From K189A clade bacterium (GTDB lineage: Bacteria > Pseudomonadota > Gammaproteobacteria > Pseudomonadales > Azotimanducaceae): 62,262 nt of DNA. Below the pieces are notes generated by a model. The model made no database searches. It had not been told where the DNA came from and saw nothing but the letters and a program-made list of their open reading frames with translations. The DNA is taken from assembly GCA_902631405.1 (NCBI GenBank), contig CACOYI010000006.1, positions 1 to 62,262 of the forward strand, in the 5' to 3' direction. This document shows, piece by piece, positions 1 through 7,083 of the stretch; positions within the stretch are counted from its first letter, which is position 1; each line of letters starts with the position of its first letter. The position numbers and the translations under genes were made by a program.

Positions 1-69
1 ATCTTCAATTCGTGAGATTTCTCCTTTGAGCCTTTCTACGAGTGCCTCGTCCTCTCTGGTTATCCTCAT
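1..69 (-). CDS. 5' end of an unidentified gene downstream of map (partial)
   Basis: An ATG at 69-67 on the minus strand overlaps the map stop codon as ATGA, which points to translational coupling with map. Only 23 codons lie inside the window and they encode a charged, probably helical N-terminus (MRITREDEALVERL...). In pseudomonads and relatives glnD (PII uridylyltransferase) follows map in this orientation, so glnD is the best positional guess. The visible residues do not resemble any GlnD start that I recognise, so no symbol is given. Confidence 0.5.
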   Translation of the reverse strand, partial: MRITREDEALVERLKGEISRIED

Positions 70-866
70 TTCTTATGGCTTGTCTCGTCCTTTCGTAGGG
101 TAAAGATTTCTGGTTCACCCTCGGTAACCATGATGGTATGTTCCCATTGAGCGGACAATTTGTGATCTTTGGTGACAGCCGTCCATTGGTCTGGGAGTAT
201 TTTTATGTGACGCTTTCCCGCATTAATCATTGGTTCAACAGTGAAACACATGCCTTCTTCTAGTCTCATTCCCTCGTCGGGATTCCCGTAGTGTAAAACT
301 TGTGGTTCGTCGTGAAACACCTTCAGAATGCCGTGACCACAGAACTCTCGGACGACGCTAAAGTTGCTCCTTTCTGCATGATCCTGAATTGCGTGGCCGA
401 TATCCCCCAGCTTGTTTCCCGCAGTCGCCTTTTCGATGCCCTTATAGAGGCATTCTCTAGTGATGTTTGAAAGTCTTTTGGAAAGTACGGAAGGTTGACC
501 TGCAAAAAACATTTTGCTCGTATCTCCGAAGTAGCCGTCCTTTGTGATGACTGTAACGTCTATGTTTAAGCTATCGCCATTCTTCAGTGTTTTGCTTGAA
601 GATGGGATGCCATGGCATACAACATGGTTAAGAGATGTGCATATTGATTTAGGAAAAGGAGGGCTGCCGTAATTCAGAGGAGCCGGCACACAATCCAGTT
701 CTTCGACTATAAATTGGTGGCACCGCTGATCTAATTCTTCGGTCGATATTCCAGGTTGGACAAAGGGTTCTATCATCTCCAGAACTGAGGCCGCTTTTTG
801 CCCAGCTATTCGCATCCCTTGAATATCTTTTTCGCCGACTGCTACTGCAACCATGGAGATTCCCAT
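66..866 (-). CDS. map: Methionine aminopeptidase, type I
   Basis: Removes the initiator methionine from new proteins in the cytoplasm. The pita-bread metallopeptidase ligands are all present: Asp103, Asp115, His178, Glu211 and Glu242, with the substrate-pocket His85 in VVCHGIP. At 266 residues it is the usual length for the family (E. coli 264). The start at 866 has an AGGA about 6 nt upstream. A second ATG at 854 aligns better with the E. coli N-terminus, so the true start may be 4 codons later. It is divergent from rpsB, the arrangement conserved across gammaproteobacteria, and its stop overlaps the next gene. Confidence 0.97.
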   Translation of the reverse strand: MGISMVAVAVGEKDIQGMRIAGQKAASVLEMIEPFVQPGISTEELDQRCHQFIVEELDCVPAPLNYGSPPFPKSICTSLNHVVCHGIPSSSKTLKNGDSLNIDVTVITKDGYFGDTSKMFFAGQPSVLSKRLSNITRECLYKGIEKATAGNKLGDIGHAIQDHAERSNFSVVREFCGHGILKVFHDEPQVLHYGNPDEGMRLEEGMCFTVEPMINAGKRHIKILPDQWTAVTKDHKLSAQWEHTIMVTEGEPEIFTLRKDETSHKK

Positions 867-912
867 TTAAATCCTGACGGTGTTTATGTTATAAATCGTG
901 CGCGCGCCAGTC

Positions 913-941
913 CATTTGTTTAGGGACGAGGCAGTTATAAT
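913..941 (+). promoter_or_regulatory. Candidate sigma-70 promoter for rpsB-tsf
   Basis: A perfect TATAAT lies at 936-941 in the map/rpsB divergent region. The -35 element at the right spacing (CATTTG, 913-918) is weak. Initiation near 948 would give a leader of about 90 nt ahead of rpsB. Confidence 0.45.
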
Positions 942-966
942 GAAAAACGCGTCGCTCTATTGGTTC

Positions 967-978
967 CACCCTAGGGTG
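967..978 (+). promoter_or_regulatory. Perfect 12-bp palindrome in the rpsB leader
   Basis: CACCCTAGGGTG lies in the untranslated leader about 60 nt before the rpsB start. In gammaproteobacteria the rpsB-tsf operon is repressed by S2 bound to its leader RNA. This palindrome could be part of such a structure, but I have not folded the leader, and a fully palindromic 12-mer needs an opened loop to form a hairpin. Confidence 0.35.
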
Positions 979-1038
979 CCTGCTATTGGTAGGTTGGGTT
1001 TGGGCAAGAGTAACGCAAAGCAACCCGAAGGAGAAACA

Positions 1039-1929
1039 ATGACGGTAAGCATGAGAGATATGCTAGCAGCGGGGGTTCATTTTGGTCACCAGACCAAGTT
1101 TTGGAATCCCAAGATGGCTCCATACATTTTTGGCGCTAGAAATAAAATACACATAGTAAACTTAGAGAAAACCATGCCTGCCTTCAACTCGGCATTGGAG
1201 GAAATAGTCAGATTGGCGTCAAAAGGGCAAAAAATCCTATTTGTTGGAACCAAGCGGTCCGCAGCGAAAGTGATTCAGGAGCAGGCCTCTAGAGTGTCCA
1301 TGCCATATGTGGACCAACGATGGCTTGGAGGAATGCTGACCAATTACAAAACCATTCGACAATCCATTCAGCGTCTAAAAGATTTGGAAACTCAAGCCGC
1401 AGATGGCACTTTTGACCTGCTGTCCAAAAAAGAGGCGCTTCAGAAAAGTCGATTGATGAGTAAGTTGCAGGCCAGTTTGGGGGGTATCAAGGATATGGGA
1501 GGGCTGCCGGATGCGCTTTTTGTAGTGGATGTTTTGCATGAAAAAATAGCGGTCACTGAGGCTAATAAACTAGGAATTCCCGTGATTGGTATCGTGGATA
1601 CAAATAGTGACCCCGAGGGAGTCGACTTCGTGGTGCCGGGGAATGACGATGCGATTCGCGCGGTTCGGCTTTATGTGAGCGCAGTGGCCGATGCGATAGC
1701 AGAGGGTCAAGCAAATGCTGTTCCAACTGTTGATCCAGAAGAATTTATCGAAGTTGAAGAAAGCAATGCTAACGCACCTGTTGCAGAGATATCAGAGGGC
1801 GTAGTTGCCAGCCTGAACCAAAGTTTGGCCGAAGAGGCAGAGGCGGAAGCCGAAGCAAAAGCAAAAGATGAAGGTGAAGCCGCTGGTGGTGATAAAAACG
1901 ACGACGAAAAATCTGTTGAAGGAGGTTAG
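1039..1929 (+). CDS. rpsB: 30S ribosomal protein S2, with long acidic tail
   Basis: Ribosomal protein S2, needed for S1 binding to the 30S subunit. I start it at the ATG at 1039 because GAAGGAG lies just upstream (1027-1033) and the sequence then matches S2 from its first residues ([18 protein letters not shown]). The frame is open upstream to 898, but that part resembles nothing in S2. The core is typical ([30 protein letters not shown]). The protein is 296 residues against 241 in E. coli. The excess is a C-terminal tail of roughly 60 residues rich in Glu, Ala, Lys and Asp. tsf follows 2 nt after the stop. Confidence 0.97.
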   Translation: MTVSMRDMLAAGVHFGHQTKFWNPKMAPYIFGARNKIHIVNLEKTMPAFNSALEEIVRLASKGQKILFVGTKRSAAKVIQEQASRVSMPYVDQRWLGGMLTNYKTIRQSIQRLKDLETQAADGTFDLLSKKEALQKSRLMSKLQASLGGIKDMGGLPDALFVVDVLHEKIAVTEANKLGIPVIGIVDTNSDPEGVDFVVPGNDDAIRAVRLYVSAVADAIAEGQANAVPTVDPEEFIEVEESNANAPVAEISEGVVASLNQSLAEEAEAEAEAKAKDEGEAAGGDKNDDEKSVEGG

Positions 1930-1931
1930 TT

Positions 1932-2807
1932 TTGGCAATCTCAGCTGCAATGGTAAAGGATTTGAGAGAAAGAACCGGCTTAGGCATGATGGACTGCAAG
2001 CGGGCATTAAAAGATGCTGACGGAGATATCGAGAAAGCGATTGAAGAGCTGCGCAAGAGTAGTTCCTTAAAAGCGGCAAAAAAGGCTGGAAGAACGGCAG
2101 CTAATGGTCTACTGGGCATAATGGTTTCCGAAGATTGCTCTCGCGCGGCAATCGTTGAGGTGAATATTGAAACAGATTTCGCCGCCAAGAATGAGAAATT
2201 TATAGACTTCGTTTCCAAAGTCACAGAAACCGTGCATGACGCCTCGAAATCTGGCGGTGTTGAAGAAGCCCCAACTGAGCTGGAAGCGCTGAGGGAGAGT
2301 CTGATACAGGAGATTGGCGAGAATATAATGATTCGTCGAATTAAAACGATTAATTCGAAAAATAGTGGTCTTGGCTACTACATTCATGGAGATCAAAGAC
2401 GAGGTGCTCTTGTGGAGTTGACTGGGCCGAACATGGAGCTTGCGAAAGACTTAGCAATGCACATCGTTGCCACCGCTCCCATGGTTGTGAGGCCTGAAGA
2501 TCTCCCTCAAGAAATTCTTGATAAGGAACGCGAGATCTACGTGTCGCAAGCCGAAGAAAGCGGCAAACCGGCAAGCATCGTTGAGAAAATGGTCGAGGGT
2601 CGAATTGGAAAATACGTTGCAGAGGTCAGTCTTCTAGAACAGGACTTCGTTAAGGACCCGGATAAGAAAGTGAAGGATCTTTTGAAATCCGCAGAAGTCG
2701 ATTTGGTTACTTTCGTTCGGTTTGAGGTGGGAGAAGGAATTGAGATCGAGGAAGAGGATTTTGCTTCGGAAGTTGCTGCACAGATTGCAGCTAGTGATCA
2801 AGATTGA
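1932..2807 (+). CDS. tsf: Elongation factor Ts
   Basis: Guanine nucleotide exchange factor for EF-Tu. The N-terminal UBA-like module with its diagnostic LRERTGLGMMDCKRAL run and the central IETDFAAKNE segment are clear. At 291 residues it is near the E. coli length (283). Translation starts at TTG 1932: GGAGG sits at 1921-1925, inside the end of rpsB, and the resulting N-terminus (MAISAAMVKDLRERTG) aligns with known EF-Ts. Its stop overlaps the pyrH start by 4 bp. Confidence 0.97.
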   Translation: MAISAAMVKDLRERTGLGMMDCKRALKDADGDIEKAIEELRKSSSLKAAKKAGRTAANGLLGIMVSEDCSRAAIVEVNIETDFAAKNEKFIDFVSKVTETVHDASKSGGVEEAPTELEALRESLIQEIGENIMIRRIKTINSKNSGLGYYIHGDQRRGALVELTGPNMELAKDLAMHIVATAPMVVRPEDLPQEILDKEREIYVSQAEESGKPASIVEKMVEGRIGKYVAEVSLLEQDFVKDPDKKVKDLLKSAEVDLVTFVRFEVGEGIEIEEEDFASEVAAQIAASDQD

Positions 2808-3514
2808 CTAGGTCGTTTCTACTTAAACTCAGCGGAGAAGCGCTTGCCGCCTCTGAACAGGACATCATTTCACCGAGCATGCTCAAGGCCTATTCAGACG
2901 AGATAGAGTGCGCGATTAACAACAAAATTGGTATTGCGGTAGTTGTCGGGGGTGGTAACTATTTTCGCGGCGCGAGCTTGCAGTCCTCAGGTATTGAAAG
3001 AGTAATAGCTGACAAAATGGGAATGTTAGCCACGCTGATGAATGGGCTTGCTCTCACAGATTTTATGCGGCAAAAGGGGACGGACGTTGAGATTTACCAC
3101 TCCTCTTCGATTGACGGAGTTGTACAGCCTTACAATAGAGATCTTGCCCGAGCTAGGCTTGATGCTGGAGAAGTGGTGGTGTTGACGGGTGGCACCGGCA
3201 ACCCATTTTTTACGACAGATACCGCAGCCTGTCTCAGAGCAATTGAATTAGACGTTGAAGTTGTGTTGAAAGCAACTTCGGTAGACGGAGTTTATTCTGC
3301 CGATCCTACAAAAAATAAAGATGCGCACCGCTATGAAACATTGGGCATTTCTGAGCTTCTAGAAAAGGAGCTAGGTGTGATTGATATGACGGCGGCTGTC
3401 CTTTGCAAAGAGAATAACATGCCGCTGCAGGTTGTTGATTCTCAGACACCCGGTTGGATGTTAAAAGTCATTGAGGGTGATCCGGTGGGTACAATTGTTC
3501 ATCCACATGAATAG
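2804..3514 (+). CDS. pyrH: Uridylate kinase
   Basis: Phosphorylates UMP to UDP with ATP; a hexameric member of the amino-acid kinase fold. The family motifs are LLKLSGEALA near the N-terminus, VVGGGNYFRG, DKMGMLATLMNGLAL and the nucleotide-site run TGGTGNPFFTTDTAA. It has 236 residues (E. coli 241). The start is TTG at 2804, sharing four bases (TTGA) with the tsf stop and lacking a strong Shine-Dalgarno sequence, so it is probably read by translational coupling. A 69-nt AT-rich gap with a run of nine T follows before frr. Confidence 0.96.
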   Translation: MTRSFLLKLSGEALAASEQDIISPSMLKAYSDEIECAINNKIGIAVVVGGGNYFRGASLQSSGIERVIADKMGMLATLMNGLALTDFMRQKGTDVEIYHSSSIDGVVQPYNRDLARARLDAGEVVVLTGGTGNPFFTTDTAACLRAIELDVEVVLKATSVDGVYSADPTKNKDAHRYETLGISELLEKELGVIDMTAAVLCKENNMPLQVVDSQTPGWMLKVIEGDPVGTIVHPHE

Positions 3515-3583
3515 CAGGGTAGTTTTCTATATTTTTTTTTCTATAAGTTTCTGATTAAGAGATAAGACAAAAGGATTCATACT

Positions 3584-4141
3584 TTGATTGTTGAGATATT
3601 AGAAGATGCTGGCGAGAGAATGGGTAAAAGTATTGAGTCGCTACAGAGAACATTTCTCAAGATTCGATCAGGTCGAGCACATCCCGCTCTCCTGGAAGGT
3701 ATTGAGGTTGACTATTATGGTGTTGGTACACCTCTCAACCAGATAGCCTCAATTTCGGTTGAAGATGGACGTACACTGGTGGTCTCGCCTTGGGAGAAAC
3801 CCCTTGGAGTCGAAATTGAGAAAGCCATATTGAAAAGCGACATCGGAATAACGCCCGTCAATAGTGGAGAGGTCATCAGAGTGCCTTTGCCGCCTCTCAC
3901 AGAGGAAAATAGAAAAGATCTTGTAAAAAAGGCCAAATCCGAGACGGAGAACAGTCGGGTTGCGGTCAGAAATATAAGACGGGATGCAATCGCAGATATA
4001 AGAGAAATGGTAAAGGAAAAGCTCGTCGCGGAAGACGACGCGAGAAAAGGAGAGGAGAGCGTTCAGTCGATAACTGATGAGAATATGAAGTCGTTGGACG
4101 CATTGCTGGTCTCGAAAGAAAAAGAATTAATGGAAATATAG
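3584..4141 (+). CDS. frr: Ribosome recycling factor
   Basis: Splits post-termination ribosomes together with EF-G. At 185 residues it is exactly the family length. It shows the triple-helix-bundle pattern of RRF (FLKIRSGRAHPALLEGI, YYGVGTPLNQIASI, VVSPWEK). The start is TTG at 3584 with AAAGGA 8 nt upstream, and the N-terminus then aligns with E. coli RRF. It lies between pyrH and uppS as in most gammaproteobacteria. Confidence 0.97.
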   Translation: MIVEILEDAGERMGKSIESLQRTFLKIRSGRAHPALLEGIEVDYYGVGTPLNQIASISVEDGRTLVVSPWEKPLGVEIEKAILKSDIGITPVNSGEVIRVPLPPLTEENRKDLVKKAKSETENSRVAVRNIRRDAIADIREMVKEKLVAEDDARKGEESVQSITDENMKSLDALLVSKEKELMEI

Positions 4142-4179
4142 GCAGCCAATCAACGATTTTATCCAGGGAGGGTCTAGCT

Positions 4180-4908
4180 ATGGATGAGGTTCCCGGAGGC
4201 GGTTGTAAAGATGTGCCTAACCATGTTGCCATCATCATGGATGGCAATGGGCGTTGGGCCCAAAAGAGACATCTACCTGCCGCCGCTGGTCATCGGGCCG
4301 GCGCAAAAAAAGTGAGAGAAATATCGGAAGCATGTGTTGAGCACGATATAAAAAATTTAACTCTCTTTGCTTTTAGCACTGAAAATTGGCAACGACCTGA
4401 TAAGGAAGTCGGTGGTCTGATGGATCTTATGAGATATGTAATGAAGACCGACATAGAAGATTTACGGAAGAAAGGTGTCAGGCTCTCTATTGTCGGAGAG
4501 AGAGCGGCCTTTGATACGGATATCGTCGACCTCATGGAAAAATGCGAGGAGTCGACCGCGCATAATGAAAAATTAAATCTCAACGTAGCGGTAAACTTCG
4601 GTGGCCGGTGGGACATTGTGCAAGCGGTCAGAAAAATAATGACAAAATACGACCAAGGATCCTTGGCCTTTCAAGAAATTTCTGAGGAATTGATAGGCGA
4701 GCATTTATCACTCGCGGAGCTTGGCGATCCTGATCTTTTAATACGAACCGGAGGAGACGCCCGAATTAGCAACTTTCTTCTGTGGCAAATAGCTTATACA
4801 GAGCTGTATTTCACGGATGACTTTTGGCCCGACTTTGGTGCAGCTCAGTTGGCGGAAGCTGTCAATGAGTTTGCTATTCGCTCGAGACGTTTCGGGCGGA
4901 GAGTTTAG
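4180..4908 (+). CDS. uppS: Undecaprenyl diphosphate synthase (cis-prenyltransferase)
   Basis: Condenses isopentenyl diphosphate onto farnesyl diphosphate to make the C55 carrier for peptidoglycan and O-antigen. The catalytic region IIMDGNGRWA (Asp21), AGAKKVREI, FAFSTENW and the C-terminal DLLIRTGGDARISNFLLWQ and YTELYF motifs are intact. It has 242 residues. A strong GGGAGGG lies 7 nt before the ATG. In most relatives uppS-cdsA is followed by dxr, which supplies the MEP pathway feeding this enzyme; here dxr is missing. Confidence 0.97.
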   Translation: MDEVPGGGCKDVPNHVAIIMDGNGRWAQKRHLPAAAGHRAGAKKVREISEACVEHDIKNLTLFAFSTENWQRPDKEVGGLMDLMRYVMKTDIEDLRKKGVRLSIVGERAAFDTDIVDLMEKCEESTAHNEKLNLNVAVNFGGRWDIVQAVRKIMTKYDQGSLAFQEISEELIGEHLSLAELGDPDLLIRTGGDARISNFLLWQIAYTELYFTDDFWPDFGAAQLAEAVNEFAIRSRRFGRRV

Positions 4909-4914
4909 CCCCTC

Positions 4915-5709
4915 ATGTTGAGGCTTAGGGTGATTACGGCCCTCTCATTGGCGGCTGGTGTTCTTATCACACTCTTCCTGCTACCAAAGGCAGGTTTCTT
5001 GTTTTTGGTGCTATTGATTACGGGATTGGCTTTGTATGAGTGGCGGAAGCTGTTCAGCTTTCATCAAACAATACTACATGTTTGTTCCCCGTTCCTCTAT
5101 TTGGCCTTTTGCGCTTTTTTGTACTCAGTTCCGAAAGTTCATTCAGAGCTCTTGACTCTCTTCGTTCTGCTGTGGGGTGTCCTTGTCATTTTTGTCAGCC
5201 TCTATCCGCGTGGCCAGGAGATTTACAATAGGCACACTCTACTCGCTTTCTTGGGGTTATTGCTATTGTCAGGTGGTTGGCTAGGTTTTGTTAGTATCAT
5301 CTCGATAGAGGGCGATGGTGGTAAATTTTGGATTGTGTGGATGCTCTTGTTGACTACATGTAGCGATGTTGGCGCTTTTTTCGGAGGCAGGATGCTCGGA
5401 AAGCGAAAATTAGCCCCACGAGTCAGTCCTGCGAAAACTATTGAAGGCAGTCTGTCAGGTGTCATTTTGGGTGTGTTGATCTGCTCTCCGATAGCCATCA
5501 CTTTTTTTGATATGTCTCTGGTGGGGGGTATTGTTTTAACGGTAGGCTTGTCTCTCATAGCGATTTTCGGGGATCTAGTTGAAAGCCTCATTAAAAGATT
5601 GTCTGGCGTAAAAGACTCTGGCTCGATCTTACCCGGACATGGTGGTGTGCTTGATAGAGTTGACTCGATATTAGCAGTAGCGCCTTTTTTAGCCTGGTCA
5701 TTAAGATAA
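4915..5709 (+). CDS. cdsA: Phosphatidate cytidylyltransferase
   Basis: Integral membrane enzyme that makes CDP-diacylglycerol from phosphatidic acid and CTP for phospholipid synthesis. It is mostly hydrophobic with about seven or eight membrane spans. It carries the CDS signature near the C-terminus (SPAKTIEGSLSG ... FGDLVESLIKR, VKDSGSILPGHGGVLDRVDS). It has 264 residues. The stop overlaps the rseP start by one base (TAATG), so nothing separates the two genes. Confidence 0.95.
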   Translation: MLRLRVITALSLAAGVLITLFLLPKAGFLFLVLLITGLALYEWRKLFSFHQTILHVCSPFLYLAFCAFLYSVPKVHSELLTLFVLLWGVLVIFVSLYPRGQEIYNRHTLLAFLGLLLLSGGWLGFVSIISIEGDGGKFWIVWMLLLTTCSDVGAFFGGRMLGKRKLAPRVSPAKTIEGSLSGVILGVLICSPIAITFFDMSLVGGIVLTVGLSLIAIFGDLVESLIKRLSGVKDSGSILPGHGGVLDRVDSILAVAPFLAWSLR

Positions 5710-7061
5710 TGGGATTTCTGACTTATCCATTAGCGTTTCTTTTTCTTCTCGGTGTGTTGATTACGGTACACGAACTCGGGCACTTTATCGCTGCTAGATT
5801 GGCAGGAGTCAGAGTCCTTCGATTTTCGATAGGGTTTGGCCCCTCGATTTTTTCATTCACTGGCAGGCATGGGACCGAATTTCGATTAGCTATCTTACCT
5901 CTAGGTGGTTTTGTGGAAATGCAAGGGGAAGAGGTTGTCGAAAAAGATGACTTGCAGGATTACTCCCACGGCATATCCCTCCATCACGCGAGTTTGTTCT
6001 GGAAGCTGACCATTACTTTGGCTGGCCCTGCCGCCAACTTTTTACTGGCAGTGATTATCTATACGATCATATTCGTCGTGGGCTCGGAAGAGTTGAGCCC
6101 TGTCTCAGAAGGGGCGAAACAGGGTAGCGCCTTGTTTGAGAAAGGTGAGAGATCGCCCTTTTTGTTGGAAGAGGTAGACGGGGAGAAAGTCGCCGGTTGG
6201 CAAGAAACGTTGTTTTTACTTGGAGACAGGCTTGGAGAGAGCGGTCAAATCTCACTGGGCATATTCGATTTTTACACCGGTCAGAAGAGAACGATCTCCG
6301 TTCAAATAGAAGAATGGCTGGTGAACGAAAGTCAACCGGACGTTCTTAAAAGTCTGGGTCTAGTTCCAACAATTCTGAGTGTTGTTGGTGGAGTTGAATC
6401 CGGTTCTCCTGCCGAAAAAGCTGAGCTAGCTAGGCGCGATTTGATCCTGTCGATTGATGGAGAGGCCGTGGCAAATTGGCGAGAGTTGGTCGAGGAAATA
6501 AAGAAAAGACCTGATCAAGCTTCTCGAATCGAATACATCAGAGACGGTGAGGTTTTTTCGAGAATTGTAGTGCCAACAAGACTAGAGGGGGCGAATGGCT
6601 TATACATAGGTCGATTAGGAGTTTCTCCCCTGTCAGAGATCGTGAGCTATGGTGTTTTAGAGAGCCTATTCAAAGGATTCGGGGAGACTGGCGCAAAAAT
6701 GCTTATGACGATCTCGATGATCACTAAAATGATTCAAGGATTGATATCGGCAGACACCCTGGTTGGACCGGTTGGTATAGCGCAAATAGCGGGTGACACG
6801 GCAAAGAGCAGTTTATTTTCATTTGTCCAGCTCATGGCCTTATTAAGCATTTCTCTAGGTATTATTAACCTACTCCCTATCCCAATGTTGGATGGCGGGC
6901 AGGTCATCATGCATACGCTCGAATCCATCAAGGGCAACGCTTTACCCGACGGCGTTCTCCAGTTGAGTTTCCGAATCAGTATCTTGCTGGTTGCTACTAT
7001 TTTTATATTTGTAACTTATAATGATTTAATTCGTTTGTTTGGTGGCGTCTTCGCGCCATGA
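5709..7061 (+). CDS. rseP: Site-2 protease RseP (sigma-E pathway)
   Basis: Inner-membrane zinc metalloprotease that cleaves anti-sigma factors such as RseA and remnant signal peptides. The catalytic HELGH is at residues 21-25 in the first membrane span. PDZ-type sequence fills the periplasmic part (for example SVVGGVESGSPAEKAELARRD), and the second active-site motif NLLPIPMLDGG lies in the third span. At 450 residues it matches E. coli RseP. It sits directly between cdsA and bamA; in most relatives dxr comes between cdsA and rseP. Confidence 0.96.
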   Translation: MGFLTYPLAFLFLLGVLITVHELGHFIAARLAGVRVLRFSIGFGPSIFSFTGRHGTEFRLAILPLGGFVEMQGEEVVEKDDLQDYSHGISLHHASLFWKLTITLAGPAANFLLAVIIYTIIFVVGSEELSPVSEGAKQGSALFEKGERSPFLLEEVDGEKVAGWQETLFLLGDRLGESGQISLGIFDFYTGQKRTISVQIEEWLVNESQPDVLKSLGLVPTILSVVGGVESGSPAEKAELARRDLILSIDGEAVANWRELVEEIKKRPDQASRIEYIRDGEVFSRIVVPTRLEGANGLYIGRLGVSPLSEIVSYGVLESLFKGFGETGAKMLMTISMITKMIQGLISADTLVGPVGIAQIAGDTAKSSLFSFVQLMALLSISLGIINLLPIPMLDGGQVIMHTLESIKGNALPDGVLQLSFRISILLVATIFIFVTYNDLIRLFGGVFAP

Positions 7062-7083
7062 TGTTCAGAGTGAGTGGTCTAAT

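Noticed and set aside
898..1038. N-terminal extension of S2 from 898
   Set aside because: The upstream in-frame codons match nothing in S2, and a strong Shine-Dalgarno sits before ATG 1039.
1769..2224. 151-residue minus-strand ORF across rpsB and tsf
   Set aside because: Antisense to two certain genes, low-complexity Ser/Leu/Phe composition, no family resemblance.
3515..3583. Intrinsic terminator in the pyrH-frr gap
   Set aside because: There is a run of nine T but no stem precedes it, and frr must be transcribed onward.
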